Source: Harmothoe impar (Eukaryota > Annelida > Polychaeta > Phyllodocida > Polynoidae). From it: a DNA stretch of 64,000 nt. The notes beneath the pieces are model-generated. The model did not search any database, had not been told where the DNA came from, and worked only from the letters and a program-made list of their open reading frames with translations. The stretch lies in contig OX381710.1 in the NCBI GenBank assembly GCA_947462335.1, forward strand, positions 63,359,303 through 63,423,302. The letters run 5' to 3'. Below, piece after piece: positions 32,240 to 43,758 of the stretch (positions are counted from its first letter, which is position 1; each line of letters starts with the position of its first letter). A program made the position numbers and the translations under genes.

Positions 32240-33850
32240 GCCGCGCGGGGAGGTAGACGTACCGGTCACAGCCGCAGCACACCGATTGCTGCGGCCACTA
32301 TAGTGCTGAGGACTATAGCTCGCCGCACGCGTATTTTACGCGCCTACGTCAGCATGAGGGGCTGCGCCGCCTACGACCGTGGGAAAGTGGGATGGGGGAT
32401 TTGTCAGGGGGGGGGGGATGTCCGGGGGGGATGTATATCTATGTATATTTGCAGCTGCACGCGGAAGGGGGGGGGGATTAGTCCCCAGCACTACACACAT
32501 AGTGCTCAGCACTACATCTAGACTGCAGCCCCCTGCCTATTAACAGCTACAGTAGGCTATGGACTAGTATAGTCCTGAGGACTATGGATATAGTCCTGTG
32601 GACCATACCTGCAGTCTGTAGATCATATAGGTAGGCCTATGCACAGTGCTGTCAGAGACTACAGAAAAGCTGCATATGACCTATTAGTCATAGTGCTGAG
32701 GACTACAGGTGTAGTGCTGGAGACTACAATCGTAGTGCTGAGGACTACAGTCATAGTGCTGAGGACCACAGCCGTAGTGCTCAGCACTACAGGTGTACTC
32801 TGGTAGTGCTGAGGACTACAGGTGTAGTGCTGGGCACTACAGTTGTAGTGCAGAGGACTACAGGTGTAGTGCTGGGCACTACAGTTGTAGTGCTGAGGAC
32901 TACAGGTGTAGTGCTGGGCACTGCAGTTATAGTGCTGAGGACTACAGGTGTACTCTGGTAGTGCTGAGGACTACAGGTGTAGTGCTGAGCACTATAGTCA
33001 TAGTGCTAGGGACTACAACCGTAGTCCTGAGCACTATAATCTTTAGTGCTGGGGACTATAGAGCTACCGTACTATAGGCCCCCTATCTCCGGCCCTATCC
33101 CTATGCCTCTGCATCACTATAAATGATTCTAAAGGTAGGGCTACTGGATGATAGCGCCTATATAGGGGCCTAGGGCCTACTGCATAGGTCCCCAGCACTA
33201 TAACTAGTCCCCAGCACTATGATTGTAGTGCTGGGGACTACGGTTGTAGTCCCCAGCACTACGATTATAGTGCTGAGCACTACACCTGTAGTCCTCAGCA
33301 CTACACACGTAGTGCTGAGCACTACAGTAGCCTACACTATATATAGGCCTATATAGTGCTGAGGACTACACATTTAGCCCCCAGCACTATGCAGTATTAT
33401 TCAGTGCCTTTAGAATGCAGAAGTGTAGGCCCTTTATGATATGATAAGGGGCCTATAGTAGCTGTATACTAATTTATAGTGCTGGGGACTACGTTTATAG
33501 TGCTCAGCACTACACCTGTAGTGCTCAGCACTACACCTGTAGTGCTCAGCACTACAACCGTAGTCCCCAGCACTACAAACATAGTCCCCAGCACTATAAA
33601 CGTAGTCCCCAGCACTATAAACCAAAGATGACTCGTCTAAGCTCGCATGTACCTCTGGAAGGTGGCAGAGGAAAAAAAATCATTGTTATTGTCATTGTCA
33701 TTGGCTATCAGGAGGATGCGCGCGTACGCGCGTGGATGGCGCGGGGCAGACGCGTAAATAACGCGGGCGGCGAGCATAGTCCTCAGCACTACAGTGGCCG
33801 CAGCAATCGGTCTGCTGCGTCACAGCCCGTATCAGACGCACCCTGTTGTG
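32240..33850. mobile_element. Giant foldback element with repeat-built arms
   Basis: Outer arms near 32260-32350 and 33740-33850 are inverted copies. ACCGATTGCTGCGGCCACTA (32281-32300) is mirrored at about 33791-33811, followed in both by TAGTGCTGAGGACTAT and GCTCGCCGC. Inside, 32560-33065 is a tandem array of ~20-bp units TAGTGCTGAGGACTACAGG. From 33195 to 33620 similar units run in the opposite orientation (CTGTAGTGCTCAGCACTACA, CGTAGTCCCCAGCACTA). Many units are themselves near-palindromes (AGTGCT.AGCACT). This structure matches FB/TU-type foldback transposons, whose long inverted repeats are made of short tandem repeats. No protein is encoded; the Tyr/Ser/Cys-rich frames are artefacts of the array. 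Confidence 0.75.
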
Positions 33851-35072
33851 TTGGGGAATGCACCTTGTGCGTCATTGTAAGTGATCTATGACTTGGGCGG
33901 CTCCCCATCTCCTCCCCCGTCCTCCCCTCTCCTTTCTCTGAGGTGCGCCACAAACTTTGTGTCAATTAAGACGAACAATGCGGCCCCGCCGCTTGGGTGT
34001 GGTCACAATAGGACAATAAAGGTATAGAGGGCGCTGCGGTGGCGGGGGACAAGGGGTATAGAGGGCGCTGCGGCTGCTGTCAGCATTCTTTGACCACGTG
34101 TCACGTCCCACGGTACGCGTGGCGCCACCCAACGGCATGTCCCCGAACTCAGATAGAGGGACACAAGAGGGGCAGTGAGGCGTTCCCACAGAGGGCACGT
34201 GGGGAGGGGAGGGGCTATGGGGCGGGCAGTGAAGGGGTGTAGCTGGTCTTCTCTGCATGGCCATAGTGACACAATACAAGATGTAGTACAGAACTTGGGG
34301 AACTAATGATGTATAAGCAGCAATTGGTCGCTGCAACAGTACTACAATGATCTTGTGAATCCATGTTGCGTTCACATCAACTGGAGTTACTGTATTGTGG
34401 GGATAAAAGAGAGCCCCAAAGGTCTTGAAGACTCAGCAACATCTTCAGAGGGGGCAAAATGGCGTCATACGAGCGGTAACCAGTTACGGTGCCATAAAAA
34501 GAGATTGACCTCCGATTGATGTAGCCTCGGAGAAAGGGAAAGACATCAGCCATTCTCCATCCCCACTCCCATCCCCGCGCAGGATATCGTTTGAAGTGGC
34601 ATTGAGAAAACTCCTGCAGGGAGGGTGAAATATGGCGTTTTCTCCCCACTTTCCCTTTTGTACGCGTGTGTGTATGGGACGGGCCTCTGACTTTTAGTTT
34701 GTGCCCTGATATTTGGCCATTTCTCTTGATTTAGTCCTTGGTATATTTGGCATATACACGACTGTGGGCCTAGTCAGTTGGTTTAGACAAGGCACAGGTT
34801 TGTGTTTCCAACTCTCCTACTGGCAGAATTTTTCCCCACTCTGATCATTCATTCATGGCACACTTCCACTTTTGAAGAACCTTAAAATGGTAAAAACCAT
34901 ATTGAAGAAGAGTATACGCTTGCAGTGGGCCTAGTCAGCCCATAAGGTCATCAGGCCTGATTGGTGCAAGCTGGATTAGTGTTAAGGTTTGAGGTTAGCA
35001 AGTCTGTCTTGGGAGGACAAATGTGCTGATTCAAGCCCTGTATCTGCTTTAAGCAATTTACACCTTGTATTT
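33851..35072. other. GC-richer spacer with tRNA-like boxes
   Basis: A ~19-bp unit (GGTATAGAGGGCGCTGCGG) is duplicated at 34020 and 34056. A box-A-like TAGTCAGTTGGTTTAGAC (34772 on) and a box-B-like GATTCAAGCCC (35029 on) lie too far apart for one tRNA but suggest SINE remnants. No exon continuing the SAM gene could be recognised here. Confidence 0.35.
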
Positions 35073-35120
35073 TTACCCACTATTAATACACATGATGTCT
35101 AGAATATAACTTCTACTTAC

Positions 35121-38100
35121 ATCAACAATCGACACTGCACTGTGGGAGAGATCCTTGTGTCTTCCTGTCTGTTTCACTTTCACGGTCTCCTGTAGCTCGA
35201 GTAGCATCTTAAGATCCTCGTTCACCTGATAACAACATAAATGAAAAAAGTGATTGATATTTGATTGCCTACTTTATACTGATGTATTGGCTGATAAAAT
35301 AGATCATACATACAGCAGACACACTATAGACTTCTACCCTAAGCACTACTTGCTACTAAGAAACACAAAATATCATTCAAAGCCAGTTGTATAAAATAGA
35401 TCACACTGTTGCATTGTTTCCCCTATCAATAGGTGCAGTATTGAATAGTGTCAGTTGGGTATTGACTAAATCCCTGAAAAGGTACTCAGATGCACTGAAA
35501 AAGCTATTTTGAGTGTATATTTAAAGTTTGATAAACAGGGGTGAGACCTTTGAAATCCCTATTTCCAGGGAAATCCTTGACCACTGACATCTAGTGTAAT
35601 GCATACAATAATAAATATCACTTACCACTGTTTCAAACTTCCCTGAGGGAACAATTGCTTTCTTCAGTGCAGCCATTAGGGTGTGGTATTGGCTCTGCAT
35701 CTGTGATGCTGAAGGGCACAAGTGGAGGAACTCTTTGCGAATCTGGAATTAAAATAACCTTTTAGTAAAATAGTAAATATTCTGTTCTGCATTGCAATAT
35801 CTATGAAGATATAGATACTTGTATGCCATATATGCAGGAAGGGTTGTAATATATTTCTCACTACTTAATTTCTACTTTTCTTCACAAAGTTCTCTTGAAA
35901 ACCTTTTTCACACTTATACAGCTGCAGCTATGTGCTTTCAAGATAGGTACTTACAAATCTAGCGTCCTTTAGCTGTTTGAAGCGCTGCACCACTTCGCTC
36001 ACGAGGCCGTCTTTAAACTGGCCGATGATCTCTTGTCTCTCCTGGATATGCACCCTGTGCAGTTTGTGAAGGAGTGGAACATCCTGCTCGGGGCTGGGCT
36101 TCAGGAGCTCGGTTTCGATCTGGTCTATGGCTTCTTCAAGGGTCATCGGTTCCTCTGATGATATAGGAAAAACATATCATGAGATGCACGTTGGAAATAA
36201 TAGTAATAATAGTATGGTAAGAAGCACATCTTTACTCAGGATTACCCACGCAATTATAAGTAAACCAATGAAGACAACTCAATGTTACCTTGTGCTTAAG
36301 CACATGAAATTGACCAATATTTTTCATTAATGCAGTGGCCATAAGAACCACTCTAATCATAACAGTATTCCTGATTAAAAACTACTGGTGTGTACTGTTT
36401 ACATTGAGTCGTTTTATTATAGGCTCATAAATGTAAATGACCAAAACTATGTCAATGCTGTATTACTTGTATACACTTTTCCATTTAGTGACATTAGGTT
36501 ATCAAATACAGTGTACATGAATTTGTCTTACCATCATCCATAGACTGGTCAGCAAAAGCCAGATGTATGGTCCTGCTGACTGGGGTTGGCGTGCCTTTAC
36601 TCTTCCGGCTGGCATTTAACCGATCTGTCCGGGTCCTCTGAGATAGTTTCTTAGCAAGGAAGCTCTGGAGGTACAAAGGACAATATTATACACATCTGCA
36701 TGAAAAGTGCCAAAAAATTTCAAGAACAGACAATTGAATAAAGAACATTATTACATTTAAAAAGATCTATAGTTCTCAGTTAAATAAACAACTTTTGAAT
36801 CTGAAACAATTCCAATATTAAGAAAGACTATTAAAATCTCCTAGATAGATCCTCTAGAACACACATCAACTGTAGGTTATACTTTCTTCACATTTCAATA
36901 TCACCTAAAAGATATAAATAGATTTGACTTACATGTTCTTTATCTCCAGGATACATGAGACACTCCCCATACCTAGCGATCAGCCGCTGGCAGTAGACCT
37001 TATAGGCAGCTGAGTTGTCTGCTGTATAGTAGACAGCTAGGTGAGATGCAGTTTCCCGCACCATCTGGTTTATGATCGGGGGGGTGAGATCATCCTCCTG
37101 AAGGGCTCTCTGCACCCTACGTGAATAGACGGGCAAGGAAACATCTTCAATTCTTACAGATGTGGATCTCATAGATGATGATGCCCTGGGTGTTGACACC
37201 TCCATCCGTGATGAGCTATGCACTGGCGAGGGGCATCCCATCACCGGACTCGGGGGTGCTATAGCCATATTTGAAGAATCCCCTTGACCCTATGGAAATA
37301 TATAAAAGATTCACATTCAACTCATGTTCTGTTTATTGAACATTATTTCTCTACTTTACAGTAAGCAAGTGGGTAAATACTGTTACCTTTATATTACGAA
37401 ACTCCCTAATGGGAAAAAATAATCTAGCATTAAAGTAGTCACAGGAATTGTAAATACATATTTAGTACAATTAAGTGATGAAGGGATTATGATAAATACG
37501 ATTTTCAAGCAAAATATGGCAATTTTAGAAATTTTGAGAATGGCAGCTCAGACTAATCCATTCTGCAATAGCCGCAACCCACCTCAATCTACATTACTTT
37601 TTCAAGTACTGTTCTAGCAAAACAACAAGTGCCATTTAAATGGTGAGCAGGAAGCTTTAGTGGATCAAACCTGAATAAAAACTGGGAGAAAATATGTTAC
37701 AATACTCAATAGGAACATACCTTTGCAGTGGCTATCATCTGAATTAGTCTCTTAGCTGGACCTCGTGGTAGAATCTCAAGGAAGTCCTTTTCATCTAAGC
37801 AGTAGATGTTACTCCCATCTACACAGTTATCTGAAACATATACAATAAACAAAGTGATTTAAATGCATTATCATAAAATATACAATTATTGAATGAGCAC
37901 TCAATACTCACAGAGAAAGCACATATAACTTTACTCATTCAGAAGCTCAGATATCATTTTGGTGTTTAGGATGACATACATTTTCAGAAACGGAAATCAG
38001 ACACAAATTTTCATTACTATTAGTGCAAATTCAATTTACCATGATTTGATGACAAATTAATCTAGGGAGAATTGGCTTGGAATATCCAAACAAAATCCAC

Positions 38101-41064
38101 CACAGAACAGTCCCCACATTCAAGAGTAAGGGTGAAAAAGCCAAAAATCACAATAAAAGGATTGTTAAATTTGTCTGGCCAAACCTGTTTTTCATAAGTC
38201 CAATGCTGAGAAGAGGTGCCCCAGATATGTGTTTGCCTGCTGGGTACTAGTCTTTGTCTGAGCACGTAAGTCAATCAGTGCATCTATATGTGTTCTCCCC
38301 AGACTCTCTGTTCATAATTCGATTCTTGGCCCTATTTGGTCAACCTTGCCATTTGGAAGGAAAGGAGCACAATAAAATCTTCAAGGATATGTAACAGAGG
38401 ACATGCAGAATGGAGGTACAGAAAATCCTCAGAGACACCACACATCATCCGTGTGCTGAAGCATCACATATGGTACTCCACTCACAACCTGATGGATCAT
38501 TGGCCATTCATACTTCAGTTTGCCAGGGGAGAGCACTTTGACCTCACCACTGTGCTTCACCTCAAAGGAATTGAGGTGAGAATGGAACCTTGTTATCTCC
38601 AACTTGTGACATATGAAGAACTTTTCATGGTCAATAACTGCAATCTGGTCAATAGACCACAGAGCAGGTTCTTCAAAGGCAACCCAAGTCTCTAGCAGTG
38701 TCGTTCCAGGGCGATAGACATGCCCATTATGTTTCAGACTGTAGGTCAGAAAGACTTGTGTTTCCAAGGTAGTCTCAACACCTCCAAACACATACTCATG
38801 CAGTACTTCCCACCGTGGAACAGAAGTCAGGGGAACAGTGTTTCCATCTCCTACTGTGTCATCACCATCAAGAAATGCCTCTGACCCCACTTTCCGCACC
38901 CCAACCATTTGCAAGCACATCCAGCGTTGGTGGTAGGATGCAAGGCTCTTTGCAATGTTCTTGAAATTGTGCCACTTTCGGGATTTGAAAAATCCATTCT
39001 TGCTCTCAAAGCGCATACACCATTGGTTTCTCAGTGGACCAAACTTCTTGATTTGGTCTGGCAAGTGTATGAGATAATGAAGCTTTGGAGTGAATGACTG
39101 CTCTGGATATAGGCTTGTGAATAGGCTGTTGTGTTCCGCGACAAGACTTCTCAATGTTGATACCGTGCATGGGCTGGTGACATGTGACAGGCTGAGAATT
39201 GTTATCTGCAGGAGGAGAAGAAAGCAGTACCAGTTGCTATTTTCCTTTTGAACCATTGCCCCAACAATAAAGGGAATGTTCCTCACAAGAATGCACATGC
39301 TTGCAGCAGTCTGTGCAAAGGTGCTTCCTGGCTTCAAGTGTGTCTTCTCAATGGGTTGTGGTTTGTCATTCTTTTCCTCAGGGGTGTATGGGAAATATGC
39401 AATCTTGTTGTTGAGTTCCTCTAGGGTAAAGTACCTCTCCTCATAAATGAACGCCTGCAACATGAGGGCAAGCTCAAGACGCCACACTCCCTCGAGGAGA
39501 ACATGCATTGGGTCATGGACAAGACATTCTGTCAATGACAGATCAGGAATGTCAGACAAGTGACCAACTCCAGTAATGCCATACCTCCTGGACCAGTATT
39601 TGAAGTCACCTGCTGACATCTCTTGCATGTGCTTAACTCTGTCTCTGTGTTCTTGTTCATCTCTGAGGGGGAAGTTCAGAGTAGAAAGGCTGCTGGACAG
39701 TGAATCTCTCTCTACTTCACATGTGCGGCAGGGTTTTTCTGCACCTCCAACACCCTCCTTGAATCCTCCCAGGAGCTGCTGGGCTGGAGTGTCACCCTGG
39801 ACCATGAGCAGAGTGCCGTGATGTATTGACCTGTGACCGTTGATGTTCAGCACTGTACCCTTCTTCAAGTCAGCCATTGATTTATTGAAGTCTGACAGTA
39901 GTTTTTCAGAGCCGTATGCACGGAAGTCTTTGCTCTTTACAAGAGCAAGAAGTTGTATGCAAGACAACTTACTTCTATTCTGTGGGGGGATGTTAAGTAG
40001 CACCCAATAGAAAGCTGTGAGTTTGTGCCATTTACGGTGTACACCAATAGGATTGGCAACTTCAAAGTCGTCTGAGTATAGAGCAAAGATCAAGGTTTCA
40101 CCTCCAAACTCTTGTACTAATGGGTGTGATTGGTAATAAGAACCATCTTGCACATCGTACATGAGCCAGTCATCAACTTTCCTGTTGGTACTGTGGAGCT
40201 CATCCATAACCTCTGGCTGTGACAAAAGTGCAGATAACTGCTCTTTGAATGGGATGTAGTATCCATAAACATCGCTTTCAGTTACACAGTGACGGCCATT
40301 CTTTGTCCTTGTTCTCAGTTTTGTGCCTAGCTTCACATGCTTGGGTTGGATATAGCCCATATGATCTTTGTAGAACTTGTCTTGACGATATGCTGAATCT
40401 AGGTTATTGAATAGCGAGCCTGCGATATCATCGACCACATCTGTGATAGCACTGTTGCCTTGTACATCTTGTTTAATTGAGTGAAGTCGATCCTGCAAAA
40501 GGCACTTTGTAGATTCAACAACATCTTCAATTGCTCTCTGTGACAGACCATGCTCTACCTTCAATCTGAGCAGGTAGGTGGCGTCTGTGAATTCGTTGGC
40601 ACTTGGTCTGTCTGTTGACTCATCATCTATGTCTATGTATTCCTCACAATCATCAGTGGTGTCATCTGCAGCTAGGTCAGCAGGATGCTTCCTGTACACA
40701 TGAAGGCGAAAGGAGTTATAGTTTTTGAATGTCTGACCACATCCTGATGCTTGGCAGTGAATGGTGAATCTCCTTGATCCTTTATGCCTCCCATTCAAGT
40801 GTCTTAGCAGACTGGCTTTAGATGTGCCAATAAATGGACACATAGCACACTTGTTCTCCATTTTGTCCTAAGAAGGCTCTTAGTCTTGAATAATTTGGAT
40901 TGGCGCTATAATGAACACAATGCACATTCCACATCCACTTTGTTCTACCAACCTCTGAGGATCTGGATCACAGCATCTGAGAAGTCGAGCTCATGGAGTC
41001 GGGCAGACACCTCTGCTAGAGAGGCGTGATCACTTATCTCCAGCAGTGGTAAAGGCATGGTGAC
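35121..41064 (-). CDS. Spliced gene: split SAM-like domain protein, CACTA accessory-type (3' end not found)
   Basis: Seven exons join with matching phases and GT/AG sites: 41064-40953 (ATG at 41058), 37830-37721, 37289-36933, 36664-36532, 36154-35955, 35742-35626 and 35225-35121. They give 376 codons. The SAM-like domain is split between exons 1 and 2: SLAEVSARLHELDFSDAVIQ, then DGSNIYCLDEKDFLEILP and RGPAKRLIQMI. Exon 3 has a Pro/Ser-rich stretch, then TPPIINQMVRETASHL and AYKVYCQRLIARYG, a pattern I associate with uncharacterised animal proteins of this type. Exons 5-7 are helical. The last donor (GTAAGT) implies a further exon I could not find; read-through would stop at 35073. SAM domains usually mediate protein-protein contacts. 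The transposase-like ORF lies in its first coding intron. Confidence 0.8.
38429..40861 (-). CDS. Two-C2H2 zinc-finger, TNP2/CACTA-like transposase-type protein, intact
   Basis: 810 codons without interruption, from ATG in AAAATGG context just after a possible acceptor (CTTCTTAG). Two C2H2 fingers lie at C5-C8-H21-H26 and C36-C41-H54-H59. An acidic linker follows at 64-90. The core holds LYSDDFEVANPIG (262-273), YWVLLNIPP (~285-293), VQGDTPAQQLLGGFKEG (355-371) with PCRTC, VHDPMHVLLEGVWRLEL (448-464) and KLHYLIHLPDQIKKFGPLRN (594-612) with MRFESKNGFFK. This order parallels the TNP2-type transposases of CACTA/EnSpm elements. Acidic residues D263/D264, D357 and E457 are candidates for the catalytic triad (inference). 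It sits on the same strand inside the first coding intron of the SAM-type gene, so it probably uses the same promoter by alternative splicing. It may be an active transposase or a domesticated one. Confidence 0.8.
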   Translation of the reverse strand: MENKCAMCPFIGTSKASLLRHLNGRHKGSRRFTIHCQASGCGQTFKNYNSFRLHVYRKHPADLAADDTTDDCEEYIDIDDESTDRPSANEFTDATYLLRLKVEHGLSQRAIEDVVESTKCLLQDRLHSIKQDVQGNSAITDVVDDIAGSLFNNLDSAYRQDKFYKDHMGYIQPKHVKLGTKLRTRTKNGRHCVTESDVYGYYIPFKEQLSALLSQPEVMDELHSTNRKVDDWLMYDVQDGSYYQSHPLVQEFGGETLIFALYSDDFEVANPIGVHRKWHKLTAFYWVLLNIPPQNRSKLSCIQLLALVKSKDFRAYGSEKLLSDFNKSMADLKKGTVLNINGHRSIHHGTLLMVQGDTPAQQLLGGFKEGVGGAEKPCRTCEVERDSLSSSLSTLNFPLRDEQEHRDRVKHMQEMSAGDFKYWSRRYGITGVGHLSDIPDLSLTECLVHDPMHVLLEGVWRLELALMLQAFIYEERYFTLEELNNKIAYFPYTPEEKNDKPQPIEKTHLKPGSTFAQTAASMCILVRNIPFIVGAMVQKENSNWYCFLLLLQITILSLSHVTSPCTVSTLRSLVAEHNSLFTSLYPEQSFTPKLHYLIHLPDQIKKFGPLRNQWCMRFESKNGFFKSRKWHNFKNIAKSLASYHQRWMCLQMVGVRKVGSEAFLDGDDTVGDGNTVPLTSVPRWEVLHEYVFGGVETTLETQVFLTYSLKHNGHVYRPGTTLLETWVAFEEPALWSIDQIAVIDHEKFFICHKLEITRFHSHLNSFEVKHSGEVKVLSPGKLKYEWPMIHQVVSGVPYVMLQHTDDVWCL

Positions 41065-41647
41065 CTGAAAAGATATAGATCATTATACAGTATTAGATTA
41101 ATAGACAAAGTGTTCTGTTCATTTTATAAGCTCCCTATGTTGAATTTGATATTTGAGATGTGTCACATTTGAGTGTAACATCTTTATACATTGACTGGAA
41201 AACCTTGGATTTATGCTCCTCTATTTGAGAAATTTGGAAAATCGGACAATCCACTAGTAAGGGTCTGTACCCTCATTCTAGCCCCCTTTCTCAAGCCAAA
41301 TGATTGTTAACATAAAGTCACTGACATTGGATATAAAGAGCATGGAAGATACAGACTTTAGAAGATAGGCCTCACGATAGGTGATGTGATAAACAAATAC
41401 CAAAAATGAGTATCCACTTAACTGCTTAAAACTTGGTCATTAAGATACATTTTGTGTCGCCTAAGGAGTGAACGAGCATGATATTATTAATGGTGCCATC
41501 CTCAAAACGTCCAAAATATTGCAAACATTTTGTCTGAATATCATCTCTTTTATATTCCCTTCATCCAAAAAAACACTAAAATCGTATTTTTGATTAAGGT
41601 CCACTACGTGAATTGCACATTAATAATAACATGTCAGTTCTTCTATT

Positions 41648-42550
41648 CAGGGTTGCTAACAGACCTAAATCATAAAAAATACTGATTTCCCCCCCTAATT
41701 TTATTATGACAAAGGTACAAGGTGCCAACCTCAAATTTCCTTAACCCATATTTTATGCTTGAAAATCATACTTTTATCGTGCTTCCTTAACCCCAAAATT
41801 GTACTAAATTCATATTTAGGCTCATTACGTTAATTGATAAATAATTACATTATTTATAAGATTATGATTATCACATTGACAAAGGCTATGTATCGATAGA
41901 CTTTAGGAAAAAATCTAATTAGTTGTATTTCTAAGTAAAAAAACTAATTATCTCTTGAACTACCCGCTCGATTTACATGATTTAAACAGTAATCAAAAGC
42001 ATATGTTTCATGTATTACAGCTGTGGAACGTTATATGTATAGATTCACTTGTGTGTTAAGACTTAATTGACTAGAGGAATATTGCCTTAGGGAACGATTA
42101 TCATTATTTACAAATTAAACTTTTCTAGGGCATATCAGGATTGAAATGAAGAGCTGAAAATACAGTTTCCCAAGCAGCTTTTAAATGTTCTTCTAATATA
42201 GATATAATCGATATAATCAGAAAATCCAGACTAAAACAATGATAATCAAAATCGAATAAATTGGATATTAATGAAATCCTTACCAACATTATTGCTTTTT
42301 ATATAAAACAAATCAGGCATATGACACAACTATAAGGTGTGTATGACAAAATGTATACCATGAAATTCCCCTGTATAGCCTGCATCCCCTCTATAACCCA
42401 CACCCAGACGTGTAAGAATAATATTACCTCCACCTAGAGTTATTTAAGATAGTACTATTTCAGGTATGTACTTTCCCCCAGGGAACTCATTATGCAAAAT
42501 CGTGTTCAGGCCTAAAATAGGGGCAAAAATCGTCGTAGTTGGCAGCCCTG
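41648..42550. mobile_element. CAGGGYTGCYAAC-ended DNA transposon remnant (hAT-like)
   Basis: The left end CAGGGTTGCTAAC (41648) pairs with the inverted right end CAGGGCTGCCAAC (ending 42550). The interior is AT-rich with AATCGTACTAAA-like repeats and a diverged copy of the 48.6-kb repeat (42180-42280). It is a relative of the element at 43759-44490. No transposase is present and no clear duplication flanks it. Confidence 0.5.
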
Positions 42551-43758
42551 AAATTCCATGTATCATTCCATGTGTGATGGGCCTACTAAGACACAAAAAA
42601 AAACTGGTTTCCCAAGAATTGATTACTGAGTTGACAATAAAATGTTCAACTATGTATCAGGGCTTTGAAGCTTTGAATTGAAAATTATAAAATGATAGGA
42701 AAGAATGTTAAAGACACCATGCCCATTAAGCACATTAGTGTAGCACTAAGGTGAGGTACTTTATAAAAAGTGTCGCATGCACAGCACAGCAACATAGAGG
42801 ATGTATTGTGGCCATGCCCCCTTGGACAATTTTGAAAATCTTTGCCAAAAAAGCAGTCGATGCAGCCTGAAATTTCTAGGACCAAATGCTCACCATGTAC
42901 TGGTATCATTGTGAGAACACTGATCAATTGGCAACAACATAACATAACCCAGTTCCCAGAGTTTATCAAACCTTGTGTGTCAAATGTACATTTAGCACAT
43001 ATTGGCATAAGATGTAGCTTTCTTACAACTCAAACTAGTCTGAGGTCCCTATAAATAGCTTCACATAGACCATATCTATGCTTAGCTATCCCATACTATT
43101 ACTGTGAAGAATATCTCGCCTCAATAAATATGTATATATTTCTTCAAACCACCTCATAGATTTGATAATCATCTCTACCAGACACCATTGAGGTATTATG
43201 CAGCCCTCGAATGTCATTTCAAGGATAAAGATGTTTGTCAAAACTAAATAAAAGTTCATGAAAATTATATGATAAAATGTTGGCATTTCAAAAGGATGAA
43301 TTTCAGACACAGAAGTCGGACACATGATTGAAATATTCACCTGAATTCGGACACCTTCTTATTTTACTGTTTTACATGTAAGAATTATTTTGATATCTTA
43401 ATGCTAGGGATTATGCTTATTATGTCAGATTATCACATTTATCCTGAGTTTGTGCATGTAGAATGTGTTTAAAGGGGCGTGGGTGATTGGTTATGGAAGA
43501 TCATAATGCATGTTCTAGATAACCATTTTAAGAAGGGATTAAAGAGCAATTTTATGGCAGGAAGTTGCATTTAACAGTGATGTGAAATAACACATGAACT
43601 GTAAGGTACCAATTCTTTCATTGTGCTTATGATAATGAATATATACCAATAGTTAAATATTATAGATCAGAGCGACTGTCTATGTTAACATTAACATATG
43701 AGATAAATACCATGTTTTTGCATTCTTCTGCATCAGAGGACGCCGATCTATGTTCATA

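Noticed and set aside
32690..33620. CRISPR-like look of regularly repeated 20-mers
   Set aside because: The 'spacers' are variants of the repeat itself, the units invert in the second half, and outer inverted ends enclose the array; the context is eukaryotic. It is a foldback element.
35073..35120. Read-through after exon 7 as the true end of the SAM-type protein
   Set aside because: The donor GTAAGT is strong and all earlier introns are in phase; the 15 extra codons have no recognisable character. A further exon is more likely, though I could not find it.
38336..39821. Plus-strand frames opposite the transposase ORF
   Set aside because: They are antisense shadows of the 810-codon ORF, short and without domains.
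40862..40953. Splicing of exon 1 directly to the zinc-finger ORF to make a SAM-finger fusion
   Set aside because: Joining the donor at 40953 to the acceptor before 40861 puts the finger ORF out of frame, and the unspliced read stops at once (TAG); the ORF more likely uses its own ATG.
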